50,574 nt of DNA from Porticoccaceae bacterium (GCA_018663035.1 JABJEX010000053.1:1-50574); one strand, 5' to 3'; positions 24,891-35,433 are shown, numbered from the stretch's first letter. The notes: generated from the letters alone by a model not told the origin. Numbers and translations are program-made.

Positions 24891-26564
24891 TTAGGGATCT
24901 AGTTTAAGCATTAATATAGCCTGCTGCCTGATGTGAAGTTTGTAAATTTTTTCAGAAGCTGTTCTCGGTAATAGGCTATCGGATATTTGGAGGTATCTGG
25001 GGATTTTGAACTTCGCCAGTCTGGTAGCTAAAAAATCCCTGAGTTCAGCCTCATCTATCTCTAGACCATCAGTAAAAATGGTTGCGCCCACTTCTTCACC
25101 TAAGCGCTTGTCCGGCACCGAGTAAACTGCGGCCTCACGGATTTTTGGGTGCTCAAGTAGGGCAGCCTCGACCTCTCCGCAGCCTATGTTCTCGCCGCCA
25201 CGAATAACCATATCTTTAATGCGATCGACGATATACAGATAGTCTTCTTCATCTAAGTAGCCCACATCACCCGTTTTAAACCAGCCATCAATATGGGAAC
25301 TGGCTGTCGCCTCTGGGTTGTCCCAGTAGCCGCGAAACATACTGGCGCCTCTGATCTGCACCTCGCCGCGCTCTCCGGCAGCCATAATATTACCCTCTTC
25401 GTCAGCAATGCGGATATCCAGAATAGCAGCGGGTTGGCCTGAACTGCCGGGACGCTCCAGATAGTTTGGCCCTGCTATGGTAGTGCCGATAGCATTAGTT
25501 TCGGTCATACCCCAGCCAGTATTAGGCATGGCATTATCAAATACGGCATCTATACCCCTTACCTGCTCTGGTGATCTTGCTGCGCCGCCACCGCCAACCA
25601 TTTTAAGTGAGGACAGATCATGGCCACCCTGCTGTGCGCGGTGGACAAGATCCGCGGTCATGGCCGAGGGGGCGGTAAAGGAGCTTATCTTTTCTTTTTC
25701 GATGAGCTGCGCTGCCTGCTGAGGATCCCATTTTCGCATCAGCACCAGTTTAGTCTGAGAGCGAAATGCCATCAGGAACATGGCATGACAGCCAGTAACA
25801 TGAAACAGTGGCACGGCTAACAGTCCAGCGGGTTGATGTTCTGAGGGTGGCGGTATCTCATCCAGCATCAGCAGCCAGCTGGTAATTGCCAGCTCCCAGC
25901 TTAGCAGGGCACTCATAATCGCGAGATGACTCGAGACTACTCCCTTTGGATGGCCTGTCGAGCCCGAGGTGTACATAATAATGACATCATCGGTGGCGGC
26001 AATCGTGGCCGGCGGCATGGAGTGCCCGAGAAATTTTTCTAGCAGATTTTCCCAGCGTGGTAGATCCCTGTGTTGATCGCCACGCACCAGCAGACTATTG
26101 CAGCTCAGTCTGATGCCAGCCTTTACAATAAGGTCGAAACGCTCCTGATCAGCAATTAATAGCTTGCAGCCACTGTTTTGTAACCCGTAATCAATCTCCT
26201 CTGCCTGCCACAGTGAGTTCATGGCCACGGCAATAGCCCCTATGGAGGTGATTGCTTGAAAGGCAATAATCCACTCTGGAAAGTTGCGCATACAGATAGC
26301 GACTCGGTCTCCCTTCTTAACGCCATAGTCGCACACCAGTCCCTTACCTATGGCGCTGGACATGGCCCAGGTCTCTTTGAAGCTATAGCGTTGTCCCTCA
26401 AATACGATAAAGGTTTCGTCCGTCAGAGTCTGCTCAAACAGCTCGCGCAGGCTGGACGGTGCATTTTTATAGATGCGGCAGCTATTGCCATAAACATTGG
26501 CTTGCACTATTTCAAGCGGCTGGCCGGGAGCTGTTAGGGTTGCTAGTGCTTCTTGGCGATTCAT
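24891..26564 (-). CDS. Class I adenylate-forming enzyme (acyl-CoA synthetase-like)
   Basis: ATP-dependent carboxylate-CoA ligase of 557 residues. The P-loop-like motif is MYTSGSTGHPKGV (about 198-210). Further along are the GWGMTETN acyl-adenylate motif (about 343-350), the hinge region GYLDEEDYLYIVDRIKDMVIRGGENI and the C-terminal catalytic lysine in RTASEKIYKL, where the usual glycine before the lysine is glutamate. The overall pattern fits medium/long-chain or aryl/cyclic acid CoA ligases. The substrate is unknown. It is convergent with the asparaginase-like gene (30 bases between stops). A terminator of the upstream ferredoxin operon separates it from that unit. Confidence 0.88.
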   Translation of the reverse strand: MNRQEALATLTAPGQPLEIVQANVYGNSCRIYKNAPSSLRELFEQTLTDETFIVFEGQRYSFKETWAMSSAIGKGLVCDYGVKKGDRVAICMRNFPEWIIAFQAITSIGAIAVAMNSLWQAEEIDYGLQNSGCKLLIADQERFDLIVKAGIRLSCNSLLVRGDQHRDLPRWENLLEKFLGHSMPPATIAATDDVIIMYTSGSTGHPKGVVSSHLAIMSALLSWELAITSWLLMLDEIPPPSEHQPAGLLAVPLFHVTGCHAMFLMAFRSQTKLVLMRKWDPQQAAQLIEKEKISSFTAPSAMTADLVHRAQQGGHDLSSLKMVGGGGAARSPEQVRGIDAVFDNAMPNTGWGMTETNAIGTTIAGPNYLERPGSSGQPAAILDIRIADEEGNIMAAGERGEVQIRGASMFRGYWDNPEATASSHIDGWFKTGDVGYLDEEDYLYIVDRIKDMVIRGGENIGCGEVEAALLEHPKIREAAVYSVPDKRLGEEVGATIFTDGLEIDEAELRDFLATRLAKFKIPRYLQISDSLLPRTASEKIYKLHIRQQAILMLKLDP

Positions 26565-26744
26565 TATTATAGTTATCCTGGGCTACTTAGATTTGTCGAG
26601 CCAACCTGGTGTGGTTTGTTGCCTAGATCAACTTCAGCATCTAGCGCAGTGCCTAAAGAAACTGAATTTCGACTCCTACTATAGCCTGAATTGCAGGCCC
26701 CATGTGACACCAATTTTACAGCCGGATAGTGCTACAACAGACAG

Positions 26745-26775
26745 CAAAAAAAGGCACCTTTTGAAGGTGCCTTTT
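26745..26775 (-). terminator. Terminator after the ferredoxin operon
   Basis: Perfect ten-base arms AAGGCACCTT (26751-26760) and AAGGTGCCTT (26764-26773) with a three-base loop. On the - strand a T-run follows, ending the ferredoxin reductase-ferredoxin transcript. The rest of the 237-base gap (26565-26801) must hold the acyl-CoA synthetase promoter, but no clear hexamers were recognised. Confidence 0.88.
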
Positions 26776-26801
26776 AGGTTTTTACTCTGGATACACTGGG
26801 G

Positions 26802-27122
26802 CTAGTACTGCGACTCAGGCAGATGCACCACCATGCCTTCCATAGCTGCGGTAACCTTAACTTGGCAGCTAAGGCGGCTAGTTTCTGAACGACTGTCGAT
26901 CATTTCCAGCATTTCGGCTTCTTCCGCTCCGGCTGCACCTGCGACCTCGACCCAAGCTGGGTCGATCATACAGTGGCAGGTGCAGCACACACAGCAGCCA
27001 CCGCACTCAGCGACAATGCCGTCAATCATATTGTCTAGGGCACCCTGCATAAGGCTAACGCCCTCTGCGATATCGATGCTGTATTCAGTGCCATTGGCTT
27101 CTATATAGTTAATCACTGGCAT
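26802..27122 (-). CDS. [2Fe-2S] ferredoxin, adrenodoxin/putidaredoxin type
   Basis: Small electron carrier of 106 residues. The cluster cysteines have the classical spacing CX5CX2CX36C at C40, C46, C49 and C86. Three extra cysteines lie among them (C43, C44, C47) and one just after at C51, making this loop unusually cysteine-rich. Acidic residues at 67-80 fit the partner-docking helix of this family. It is one base downstream of its reductase. Such pairs normally feed a cytochrome P450 or a Rieske-type oxygenase, but neither is encoded in the window. Confidence 0.93.
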   Translation of the reverse strand: MPVINYIEANGTEYSIDIAEGVSLMQGALDNMIDGIVAECGGCCVCCTCHCMIDPAWVEVAGAAGAEEAEMLEMIDSRSETSRLSCQVKVTAAMEGMVVHLPESQY

Positions 27123-27123
27123 G

Positions 27124-28353
27124 TTAGTGCTCCGTTAGTAATGTTTTTAGTTCGGTTGTTTCATCGGCCAGAATCACTGGATCGATTTGAGCGTTGTGTA
27201 AGATCAGTTTTTTCGCCAACATAAAATCTTTAGGGCGGTTAATACAGTCAGCGGCGATAATCACGGTATCTTTGATGTAAAAAACGCTAAAGCTATGGCT
27301 GGTTATATCGCCTCTGATAATTGCATCTGTATAACCCTGATTCATTCCGGCAATTTGTAGTTTGACATCATATTGATCGGACCAGAACCAGGGTAGCTCT
27401 GCGTACTGTTTTTGCAAACCGCAGATGCTGGCGGCCGCAGCCTTTGCCTGCTCGGTGGCATTGGGTACAGATTCCAGACGCAGTGTTCGACGAAGGAGGG
27501 GGTTGAGGTGACTGGTGCAGTCCCCGGCTGCCACTATGTCGGGGTGGCTGCTCTGGGCAAATTCATTAACCAGAATACCATTATCCACCTCAAGCGCCGC
27601 CGCTGAGGCTAGCTCGGTATTGGGAATAACTCCAATACCAATAATTACCATATCGGTCTCAATACTGTCGCCGTCCGAGCAGACCACCGCCTTAACTCTG
27701 GTGTCGCCCATCAGAGCGCTGGCCATGGCATTGCATCTAATTGTGACGCCGTTTTCTTTATGCAGTCGCTGATAGAAGTCTGAGGTAGGTTGTGACGCAA
27801 CTCTCTGTAAGAGTCTAGGCTCGGCCTCTAGCAGAGTCACGGCGATACCCTGTTTAGTCAGTGATGCGGCAGTTTCTAACCCTATATAGCCACCACCAAT
27901 AATAACCGCAGTTTTTGCCGAGACGGCTGATTGCTGAATACCTTTCACATCATCCATGTTGCGCAAATAGTGGACACCCTGAAGATCGACACCAGCAATG
28001 GGTAGTGTTCGAGCTCTGGCTCCGGTACACAGCGCCAGCTTGCTAAAACCTAGGTACTCACCGTTATCTAGTCTGAGTCGATGGTTGTCTGTATCAATGG
28101 CCAGCACAGTAACACCTAGTAAAAAACTGACATCCAGTTTGTCGTAGGCAGCGCTGGCGCGCAGAGCGAGTTGTTCTTCTGCTATATCACCGGCCAGATA
28201 GGCTTTCGAAAGCGGCGGGCGCTGGTAAGGTAAATAGGGTTCGTCACTGACTACGGTGATACTGCCTTGCCAGCCGTTCTGTCTTAGGCTAATTACCAGC
28301 TGCACTGCGGCATGACTGCCGCCGATGACGACAGCGGATTGATTGTTGCCCAT
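27124..28353 (-). CDS. NAD(P)H-ferredoxin reductase (putidaredoxin/rhodocoxin reductase-like)
   Basis: FAD-dependent oxidoreductase of 409 residues that passes electrons from NAD(P)H to the ferredoxin encoded next. The N-terminal FAD site is VVIGGSHAAVQLVISLRQ (about 8-25), followed by the family motif YLPYQRPPLSKAYL. The NAD(P)-binding site is AVIIGGGYIGLETAASL (about 149-165), and the second FAD-binding segment is VAAGDCTSH. A C-terminal reductase domain completes the usual length. It is the first gene of a two-gene operon on the - strand and is divergent from the Hsp70-like gene, sharing a 154-base gap in which no firm promoter was identified. Confidence 0.93.
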   Translation of the reverse strand: MGNNQSAVVIGGSHAAVQLVISLRQNGWQGSITVVSDEPYLPYQRPPLSKAYLAGDIAEEQLALRASAAYDKLDVSFLLGVTVLAIDTDNHRLRLDNGEYLGFSKLALCTGARARTLPIAGVDLQGVHYLRNMDDVKGIQQSAVSAKTAVIIGGGYIGLETAASLTKQGIAVTLLEAEPRLLQRVASQPTSDFYQRLHKENGVTIRCNAMASALMGDTRVKAVVCSDGDSIETDMVIIGIGVIPNTELASAAALEVDNGILVNEFAQSSHPDIVAAGDCTSHLNPLLRRTLRLESVPNATEQAKAAAASICGLQKQYAELPWFWSDQYDVKLQIAGMNQGYTDAIIRGDITSHSFSVFYIKDTVIIAADCINRPKDFMLAKKLILHNAQIDPVILADETTELKTLLTEH

Positions 28354-28507
28354 AGGAAAATTCTTTTTTATGTTTGCCGGGAAGTGTAATCTGAAATAGC
28401 CCTAAGAAAAACGGCTTAAAACAAATTAATCCGTTATCAGAGGCACAGTTTTTATGGAAATAGATTAAAATACTCAGAACGTTTTAACCCCTTCTAGTGA
28501 CAGGTTC

Positions 28508-29938
28508 ATGCCCGAAAATTCGCAACACTCAGATGCCAGATTAGGCATTGGAATAGATTTTGGTACCAGTAATAGCGCAGCTGCGGTATTTGATGGAGAA
28601 CAGGTAATGCTGGTGCAGCTGGCCGTGCCTGAAAGCATTATGCCGTCGGCCAACTATATAGACAGGCAATATGTCTCGGCCATAGGCCAGAAGGCAATCA
28701 ACGACTATATTGCAGGTAATCGTGGACGCAAGGTAGAGCTCAGCGCCGAGCTGCTTGGTGAGGCCCGCACGGGCACCGGCGGTGGTGAGAGCGCCATGGG
28801 TGGCCTAGGTGAGTCAGACACCGCCAAGGTATACGGTCAGTCCTTCAACGACGGGAGTCTGCCAGGAAGGCTTTTTCGCGGTACCAAACGGCTGCTAGGC
28901 AACCGCTTAAATGACCGTATCGCTATCTTTGATCGGTCATTTCGTTTAGTAGCACTGGTCACGCCTATCTTGGTGGGTATTCGAAAGGCTCTTGAGGCGG
29001 CGATTGGTAAATCTGCTAACCATGCCTGTATTGGCCACCCGGTGAACTTCGAGGGCAGTGGTGGTGAGCGCAATAGAATTGCTCTCGATCGCTTGCGTGA
29101 GTCCTATGGCTATGCGGGTATTACACAGCAATCATTTTGCCCCGAGCCAACAGCGGCAACGATTAGCTACCTGCACAACAATCCCCAGAGTTGCGACGAA
29201 CTGGTTCTGACCGTAGATTTTGGTGGTGGAACTCTAGACTTCAGCGTATTGCGGCGCAGTGGCTCCAGCTTTGAGGTTGAAGCAACCCATGGCATTGGGC
29301 TAGGCGGTGACCGAATTGACCAATGTATCTTTCAGGAACTGATATTTCCCCTGTTGGGCAAAGGGGAGCGTTGGAGTAGGGTGGTGGAAGGTTCTCCCGT
29401 GGATACGCTCTTCCCCTTTGGTGAGTATGAGGAGCTGTTAATTAACTGGCCTGTCAGCTACATGCTCAATCAGAACAAATACACGGCGCCAGTCATGCAG
29501 CGTATGGTGCAGAAAGATTCCGCTGCGGATAAATTTAGACGACTCTATGATCTGATCCAGCAAAATTATAGCTATCAGGTGTTTGAGGCGATCAAGGCAT
29601 TTAAGGCGGAGCTGTCAGTAAGCGAATCAGCTGTCTTAGATATCCCGGAAATTGATATTCAGGTTGAGGTTGAACGCTGGGAGTTTGAGGCCATGATCGC
29701 ACCGCTATTATTTGAATTTGAACAGGCGATTTCTAAAATTCTCGACAGCGCCGGTTATCAGGCAGGAGATATAGACTTAGTATTGCGAACTGGTGGATCC
29801 TCGTTGATTCCGGCAGTAAAAGATATTCTCGACAACCAGTTTGCAGGCAAGGTGGTGGAGCACGACCCCTTTACGAGTGTGGCTGCCGGGCTCGCGATCG
29901 CCGATTATCATCAGTATGCAGAGGCTGAGTTGAGCTAA
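28508..29938 (+). CDS. yegD: Hsp70-like ATPase, YegD family
   Basis: Actin-fold chaperone-like protein of 476 residues (E. coli YegD 450). It has the nucleotide-binding motifs of Hsp70: phosphate 1 IGIDFGTSNSAAAVF (about 13-27), phosphate 2 TVDFGGGTLDFSVL (about 236-249) and the adenosine motif RTGGSSLIPAV (about 425-435). There is no room for the Hsp70 substrate-binding and lid domains. An insertion at about residues 75-105 is glycine-rich (GTGGGESAMGGLGESD). The client and role are unknown in this family. The next gene is icmF, 124 bases downstream. IcmF relatives need helper proteins for reactivation, but a functional link is only a guess. Confidence 0.88.
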   Translation: MPENSQHSDARLGIGIDFGTSNSAAAVFDGEQVMLVQLAVPESIMPSANYIDRQYVSAIGQKAINDYIAGNRGRKVELSAELLGEARTGTGGGESAMGGLGESDTAKVYGQSFNDGSLPGRLFRGTKRLLGNRLNDRIAIFDRSFRLVALVTPILVGIRKALEAAIGKSANHACIGHPVNFEGSGGERNRIALDRLRESYGYAGITQQSFCPEPTAATISYLHNNPQSCDELVLTVDFGGGTLDFSVLRRSGSSFEVEATHGIGLGGDRIDQCIFQELIFPLLGKGERWSRVVEGSPVDTLFPFGEYEELLINWPVSYMLNQNKYTAPVMQRMVQKDSAADKFRRLYDLIQQNYSYQVFEAIKAFKAELSVSESAVLDIPEIDIQVEVERWEFEAMIAPLLFEFEQAISKILDSAGYQAGDIDLVLRTGGSSLIPAVKDILDNQFAGKVVEHDPFTSVAAGLAIADYHQYAEAELS

Positions 29939-30062
29939 ACCAGCCTTTTGGACAGCCAAGTTACTTGCGTGCAACAAGCAAGAATAATAAACTCTGCCCC
30001 TGCCCCTGCCGCTGCGGGCTTCACGATAGCCGCAGGCGTATGCCGAATCCTATGGAGACTCT

Positions 30063-33000
30063 ATGAGTAACACCTCAGCTAAGGCCGTTGCCGCACCCTC
30101 TAATTCAATGAAAGCGCAGGAGAAAATCCCGCTGCGTTTTGTTACCGCTGCCAGTCTATTTGACGGCCACGATGCCTCGATCAATATTATGCGACGAATT
30201 CTGCAGGGTGCTGGTGTCGAGGTTATTCATCTGGCCCATAACCGCTCGGTGGCCGAGGTGGTGGAGACTGCGCTTCAGGAGGATGCTCAGGCAATTGCCA
30301 TCAGCTCTTATCAGGGCGGTCATGTGGAATATTTCAAATATGCCGTAGACCTGCTGAAAGAGGCGGGTGCTGAGCATATCCGTGTCTTTGGCGGTGGTGG
30401 TGGGGTTATTGTGCCAGCAGAGATTAAAGAGCTTCAGGACTACGGTGTGGAGCGTATTTACTCGCCCCATGACGGTCAGAATATAGGCCTGGTAGGTATG
30501 ATCGAGGACATGATTGCGCGCTGCTCTCCAACCTCTAGCGCTGCCATTACCACTGTGCCTAAGCACCTTGATATAGCTGCAGGTGGTCTGCGAAATCTGG
30601 CGACTCTGATCACTGCCATTGAGCGCACAGAGCTGGGTGAAAAGCAGCTAAGCTCTCTGCGCGAGCAGGCGCAAATAATGGTCAATTCTGTGCCAGTGCT
30701 CGGTATAACCGGTACCGGTGGTGCAGGTAAGTCCTCACTAACCGATGAATTAATTCGTCGCTTTCGTCAAGACAGCGCCGACAACTTAAAGATTGCAGTG
30801 CTGGCGATTGATCCCACCCGACGCAAAACAGGCGGTGCTCTGCTAGGTGACCGCATTCGCATGAATGCTATCTACTCTGACAATATTTACATGCGTTCGA
30901 TTGGCACCAGAGGGGCCAGTGGTGAGGTCCCTGAGTCCCTAAGGGATATTATTGGTACTTTGCGTCTGGGTGGATTTGATCTGGTGGTAGTTGAAACGCC
31001 AGGTATTGGTCAGGGCGATGCTGGCATTGTGCCCTATGTGGACGTACCTATTTATGTGATGACTCCAGAGTTTGGTGCCCAGAGCCAGTTAGAGAAGATT
31101 GATATGCTGGATTATGCCGAGCTGGCGATTATTAATAAATTTGACCGCAAGGGCAGTGAAGATGCTTACCGAGATGTTTGCAAGCAAATGCAGCGCAATC
31201 GCGAGGCCTGGGATCAACTGCCTGAAACTATGCCTGTGTTTGGAACCATCGCCTCTCGCTTTAATGATGACGGCGTCACTGCCGCTTATCAGGAGCTGGT
31301 GCGACTTTTGCAGGCCCGAGGTCTCAGACAATTCGAGCGTCAACTGCCCGCTGTGACTATTCGCAAGTCCTCAGAGAAATCTGTAATTGTGCCAGCCGAA
31401 CGCCAGCGCTACCTAGCAGATATTGCTGCTGGGGTTCGCGACTACCATCGCCAGGTAGCGGTGCAGGCCAATCTGGCAAGAGAAGTGCAGCAGCTAGCTG
31501 CTACTAAAGCCATGCTCAGTCTTTCGGGAGCGGATGCGCCCACTGAAATCGACCAGTTAATTAGCCTGCGAGAAAAAAGCATAGATAGCGGAGCTGCTGA
31601 CTTATTGAAGGCCTGGCCGGCGAAAGTTGAGTCCTATTCGGGTGATGAAAAAGTAGAGCTGCTACCCAATGGTAAGCAGGTCACCACTAGATTGAACAGC
31701 CTATCTTTGTCCGGCAATAAAATTTCACGAGTATCTCTGCCACGTATGCAAGATCACGGGGATTTATTAACCTGGTTGATGCTGGAAAATCTCCCTGGAG
31801 AGTTTCCCTATACGGCGGGGGTATTTCCTTTTAAACGCGAGGGTGAAGATCCGGCGCGGATGTTTGCCGGTGAGGGTGATGCCTTCAAAACCAATCGACG
31901 CTTTAAGGCGTTATCGGAATACAGTGATGCCAAGAGACTGTCTACAGCTTTTGACTCTGTAACCCTGTATGGCTGGGATCCAGATGAGCGTCCGGATATC
32001 TATGGCAAGATAGGTAATGCTGGTGTCTCTATCTGCACCCTAGACGATATGAAGGCGCTCTACGACGGCTTTGATCTCTGTGATCCGATGACCTCTGTGT
32101 CCATGACTATCAATGGACCAGCACCAACTATTCTGGCGATGTTTTTAAATACTGCAATCGATCAGCAGGTCGAGCAATTTGCGACGCAGCGGGGTCGCCA
32201 GCCTGATCAGAGCGAGTATGCTGAGCTGCGCACCAATGCCCTGATACGTGTGCGGGGCACAGTACAGGCGGATATTCTTAAAGAAGACCAGGGTCAGAAT
32301 ACCTGTATTTTCTCTACCGAATTTAGCCTGCGCATGATGGGTGATATGCAGCAGTACTTTATTGATAATGCGGTGCGTAATTTTTACTCCGTCTCTATCT
32401 CTGGCTATCATATTGCCGAGGCTGGAGCCAACCCTATCTCTCAGCTGGCCTTTACCCTGTCTAATGGATTTACCTTTGTTGAGGCCTACTTGGCTCGCGG
32501 TATGAATATTGACGATTTTGCCCCTAATTTATCGTTTTTCTTCTCTAATGGGATGGATCCGGAGTACACAGTGATGGGGCGTGTGGCGCGACGTATCTGG
32601 GCTACATCGATGCGCGATCGCTACGGCGCCAATGCGCGCAGCCAAAAACTCAAATACCATATTCAAACCTCCGGTCGGTCTCTGCACGCTCAGGAGATGA
32701 ACTTTAATGATATTCGCACGACTTTACAGGCGCTTATTGCTATCTACGATAACTGTAATAGCCTGCATACCAATGCCTATGACGAAGCTATTACCACGCC
32801 TACCGAAGAGTCGGTGCGCAGAGCTTTGGCTATTCAGTTGATTATTAATCAGGAATGGGGCCTGGCCAAAAATGAAAACCCCAGCCAGGGAGCATTTATT
32901 ATTGATGAGCTGACCGATTTAGTGGAGGAGGCCGTACTGCAGGAGTTTGAAAAAATATCTGACCGCGGCGGTGTCCTGGGCGCCATGGAGACAGGTTATC

Positions 33001-33350
33001 AGCGCGGCAAGATTCAGGAAGAATCGATGTTCTACGAACATAAAAAGCACAATGGCTCGCTGCCTATAGTGGGCGTGAATACCTTTCTGGCCGAGTCCGA
33101 GTCTGAGCCGGCTGCCATTGAGCTTGCGCGTTCGACCGACAAGGAAAAACAAAGCCAAATTGCCCGTTTAAGGCAGTTCCAGAATGAGCACAGCGGCGAA
33201 GCCGAGGCCATGCTTAAACGCCTTCAAGATGCTGTACGACAGGGCGACAATGGCTTTGAGGTGCTTATGGATGCAGTGCGCTGCTGCTCGCTGGGGCAGA
33301 TTACCAATGCGCTATTTGAGGTTGGTGGGCAGTATCGCCGCAATATGTAA
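30063..33350 (+). CDS. icmF: Fused isobutyryl-CoA mutase (IcmF)
   Basis: Adenosylcobalamin-dependent acyl-CoA mutase fused to its G-protein chaperone, 1,095 residues. Order of domains: B12-binding (about 25-160) with the base-off motif DGHDAS and SSYQGGH; MeaB-like GTPase (about 200-440) with P-loop GTGGAGKS at about 216-223, [19 protein letters not shown] and the NKFD guanine motif; linker; mutase TIM barrel (about 560-1080) with [22 protein letters not shown]. This order is the IcmF type, not the two-subunit methylmalonyl-CoA mutase. It interconverts isobutyryl- and butyryl-CoA; some relatives also act on isovaleryl/pivalyl-CoA. A GGAG site precedes the ATG. TetR follows 70 bases later. Confidence 0.94.
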   Translation: MSNTSAKAVAAPSNSMKAQEKIPLRFVTAASLFDGHDASINIMRRILQGAGVEVIHLAHNRSVAEVVETALQEDAQAIAISSYQGGHVEYFKYAVDLLKEAGAEHIRVFGGGGGVIVPAEIKELQDYGVERIYSPHDGQNIGLVGMIEDMIARCSPTSSAAITTVPKHLDIAAGGLRNLATLITAIERTELGEKQLSSLREQAQIMVNSVPVLGITGTGGAGKSSLTDELIRRFRQDSADNLKIAVLAIDPTRRKTGGALLGDRIRMNAIYSDNIYMRSIGTRGASGEVPESLRDIIGTLRLGGFDLVVVETPGIGQGDAGIVPYVDVPIYVMTPEFGAQSQLEKIDMLDYAELAIINKFDRKGSEDAYRDVCKQMQRNREAWDQLPETMPVFGTIASRFNDDGVTAAYQELVRLLQARGLRQFERQLPAVTIRKSSEKSVIVPAERQRYLADIAAGVRDYHRQVAVQANLAREVQQLAATKAMLSLSGADAPTEIDQLISLREKSIDSGAADLLKAWPAKVESYSGDEKVELLPNGKQVTTRLNSLSLSGNKISRVSLPRMQDHGDLLTWLMLENLPGEFPYTAGVFPFKREGEDPARMFAGEGDAFKTNRRFKALSEYSDAKRLSTAFDSVTLYGWDPDERPDIYGKIGNAGVSICTLDDMKALYDGFDLCDPMTSVSMTINGPAPTILAMFLNTAIDQQVEQFATQRGRQPDQSEYAELRTNALIRVRGTVQADILKEDQGQNTCIFSTEFSLRMMGDMQQYFIDNAVRNFYSVSISGYHIAEAGANPISQLAFTLSNGFTFVEAYLARGMNIDDFAPNLSFFFSNGMDPEYTVMGRVARRIWATSMRDRYGANARSQKLKYHIQTSGRSLHAQEMNFNDIRTTLQALIAIYDNCNSLHTNAYDEAITTPTEESVRRALAIQLIINQEWGLAKNENPSQGAFIIDELTDLVEEAVLQEFEKISDRGGVLGAMETGYQRGKIQEESMFYEHKKHNGSLPIVGVNTFLAESESEPAAIELARSTDKEKQSQIARLRQFQNEHSGEAEAMLKRLQDAVRQGDNGFEVLMDAVRCCSLGQITNALFEVGGQYRRNM

Positions 33351-33420
33351 TCGAGCTAAAAATAGGCGTTTAAAAACCAGTTAGCCGGTCCGCAACAGAG
33401 TAAACAGTGGGAGTACAACA

Positions 33421-34050
33421 ATGGCCAAGGCCCTGAGACTTACCCAGGTCGAACGCAAAGAAATTTCTGACGCCAAGATGCTAGAGGCGGCAATTGCGTT
33501 GATTGTTGAGCGCGGTGCAGAGCAGACTACGTTGAAAGATGTGGGTGAAAAAGCCGGATATTCTCGCGGTTTAGCCGGTTATAGATTTGGTAACAAGGCA
33601 GGGCTGTTTGATTTTGTGCTGCGCTCTGTGGGTGATGAGTGGCTGGCAGAGCTAAAAGGTGTAACCAGAGGTAAAAATGGCTACGAGGCCATGGCGGCAG
33701 CTCTTGATGCGCACATCGCTTTTTGTGAAGAGGCACCCCAGCATGTCGAGGCTTTTTATCGGCTCTGGTTTGAGTCGCTGACACCAGATTCGCCGCTACA
33801 GACAGTCATTTTAGGTATCCATGACCGCCGCCGTGCCGACGTGATTATTTGGATTAATCAAAGTATTGCCGAGGGCAAGGTGGCGGCCTCAATTTCTGCA
33901 GAAGTAGTTGCCGACCAATACTGCGCCTCAGTCATTGGTATTGTTTACCACTGGATAAGCGATCCAGACAATCTTGATGAAATGCGGGCTAGGCACAACG
34001 GATTAAAAAAGGTCATGGCGTTGATTTTGCAGCATCCGACGGTGCTGTAA
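33421..34050 (+). CDS. TetR-family transcriptional regulator
   Basis: Repressor of 209 residues. The N-terminal helix-turn-helix is at about 17-63 (KMLEAAIALIVERGAEQTTLKDVGEKAGYSRGLAGYRFGNKAGLFDFVL). The rest is an all-helical ligand-binding domain with no recognisable ligand signature. A GGGAG ribosome site precedes the ATG. It follows icmF on the same strand with no terminator seen between, so it probably controls the mutase operon and branched-chain or short-chain acyl-CoA use; that is inferred from position. About 140 bases without any clear element separate it from the following sugar permease. Confidence 0.92.
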   Translation: MAKALRLTQVERKEISDAKMLEAAIALIVERGAEQTTLKDVGEKAGYSRGLAGYRFGNKAGLFDFVLRSVGDEWLAELKGVTRGKNGYEAMAAALDAHIAFCEEAPQHVEAFYRLWFESLTPDSPLQTVILGIHDRRRADVIIWINQSIAEGKVAASISAEVVADQYCASVIGIVYHWISDPDNLDEMRARHNGLKKVMALILQHPTVL

Positions 34051-34191
34051 ATTTTAAAAGGAGATAAAGCAGCTATTTCTTGCGACTAAAAAGCCCGCCC
34101 CGGCTATTCATGTCTTGCAAGGGTCAAGGTGCCTATTTACCCTTACCTGTGTACATAACAACTATAAAAACATTGTGGGAAGGGGAAGATC

Positions 34192-35418
34192 ATGGCTGGA
34201 GCAGCACCGGAAACGTCGCAGGCATCAGTAGTTGGGCATCAGGAGAGGGAAACACAGACCTTTGCGTTTATCGCAATGACCTGCCTGTTTTTCTTCTGGG
34301 GTTTTATTACTGTTTTAAATGACATTTTGATTCCATTTTTGAAGGAATCTTTTGATCTCAACTATGTGCAAGCCATATTGGTGCAATCCTGCTTTTTTGG
34401 CGCTTACTTTATTATCTCTCCCTTTGCTGGAAAACTTATCGACAAGGTGGGTTATCAGCGAGGTATTGTTCTTGGTCTACTAACTACCGCGTCGGGCTGT
34501 TTTTTATTCTACCCTTCGGCGAGTCTCAATCTGTACGTTCTTTTCCTAGGTGCGCTATTTGTTCTCGCCAGCGGTATTACTATTCTACAGGTTGCTGCCA
34601 ACCCCTATGTTGCAGCACTGGGGCCAGAAAAAACCGCCGCTAGCCGCCTTAACTTGGCGCAGGCCGCTAATTCTCTAGGTACCACCGTAGGGCCAGTTAT
34701 AGGTGCCATGATGATTTTGGGCGCTGTGTCCGCCGATGCATCCGCTGTGCAAATGCCCTATATGATGATCGGAGCCACGCTGGTTTTAGCGGCGTTGTTA
34801 TTTAGAAATATCAAGCTACCCGTGTTAGCCCATGTTGAGAGTCCAGCCGAGGAAAGTGACGAGAGTGTCTGGGACCGCCGGCCTCTAGTGCTTGGTGCAC
34901 TGGCTATCTTTCTCTACGTTGGTGGCGAAGTGTCCATCGGCAGCTTTTTGGTCAACTATTTCTCTGAGAGTTCAATAGCTGGTTTAAGTACTGCAGACGC
35001 GGGTGAGATGGTTGCCTATTACTGGGGCGCTGCAATGGTTGGGCGCTTAGTGGGTGCCGGTATTATGAACTACATAGCACCGACTAAGTACCTGGCATTA
35101 AATTCTGCCATAGCCGTGTTAATGATTGTGATTAGTATGAATAGCACTGGTCATTTAGCTATGTGGTCTATTTTGGCAGTGGGTTTCTTCAACTCCATCA
35201 TGTTCCCAACTATCTTTACTTTGGCAGTCAAGGGTCTTGGCTCCATGACTAGCAAAGGTTCGGGTCTGGTCTGTCAGGCAATCGTTGGTGGCGCTATTGT
35301 GCCGCTGGTGCAGGCAGCCGTGGCCGATTCTGTGGGTCTGCAGCTGAGCTTTATAGTTCCCCTGGTTTGTTACATCTACATCGGCTGGTACGCTCTTAGA
35401 GGCGCAGCCCGAGTCTAG
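34192..35418 (+). CDS. MFS sugar permease, FucP/GluP-like
   Basis: Twelve-helix major facilitator of 408 residues in the fucose/glucose/galactose:proton symporter family. Family hallmarks are FFFWGFITVLNDILIPFLKESFDLNYVQA (about 34-62), the loop GKLIDKVGYQRGIVLGL and QVAANPYVAALGPEKTAASRLNLAQAANSLGTTVGP (about 137-172). The sugar cannot be chosen from sequence alone. It has a strong AAGGGGA ribosome site. No fucose or hexose catabolic gene is next to it: the neighbours are TetR and a BCCT carrier, so the substrate would be handled by genes elsewhere. Confidence 0.9.
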   Translation: MAGAAPETSQASVVGHQERETQTFAFIAMTCLFFFWGFITVLNDILIPFLKESFDLNYVQAILVQSCFFGAYFIISPFAGKLIDKVGYQRGIVLGLLTTASGCFLFYPSASLNLYVLFLGALFVLASGITILQVAANPYVAALGPEKTAASRLNLAQAANSLGTTVGPVIGAMMILGAVSADASAVQMPYMMIGATLVLAALLFRNIKLPVLAHVESPAEESDESVWDRRPLVLGALAIFLYVGGEVSIGSFLVNYFSESSIAGLSTADAGEMVAYYWGAAMVGRLVGAGIMNYIAPTKYLALNSAIAVLMIVISMNSTGHLAMWSILAVGFFNSIMFPTIFTLAVKGLGSMTSKGSGLVCQAIVGGAIVPLVQAAVADSVGLQLSFIVPLVCYIYIGWYALRGAARV

Positions 35419-35433
35419 TAAGTAATCTCTCTG

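Noticed and set aside
24891-28353. A complete P450 degradation operon with the acyl-CoA synthetase
   Set aside because: No P450 is present, and a terminator separates the ferredoxin genes from the synthetase gene.
29988-30040. C-rich and GC-rich motif ahead of icmF as a repeat element
   Set aside because: Only two short CCCCTG copies and an imperfect stem with a bulge; too little to support a repeat or terminator.
29939-30062. Cobalamin riboswitch ahead of icmF
   Set aside because: The 124-base gap shows no B12-box-like sequence; only a C-rich repeat and a weak bulged stem were seen.
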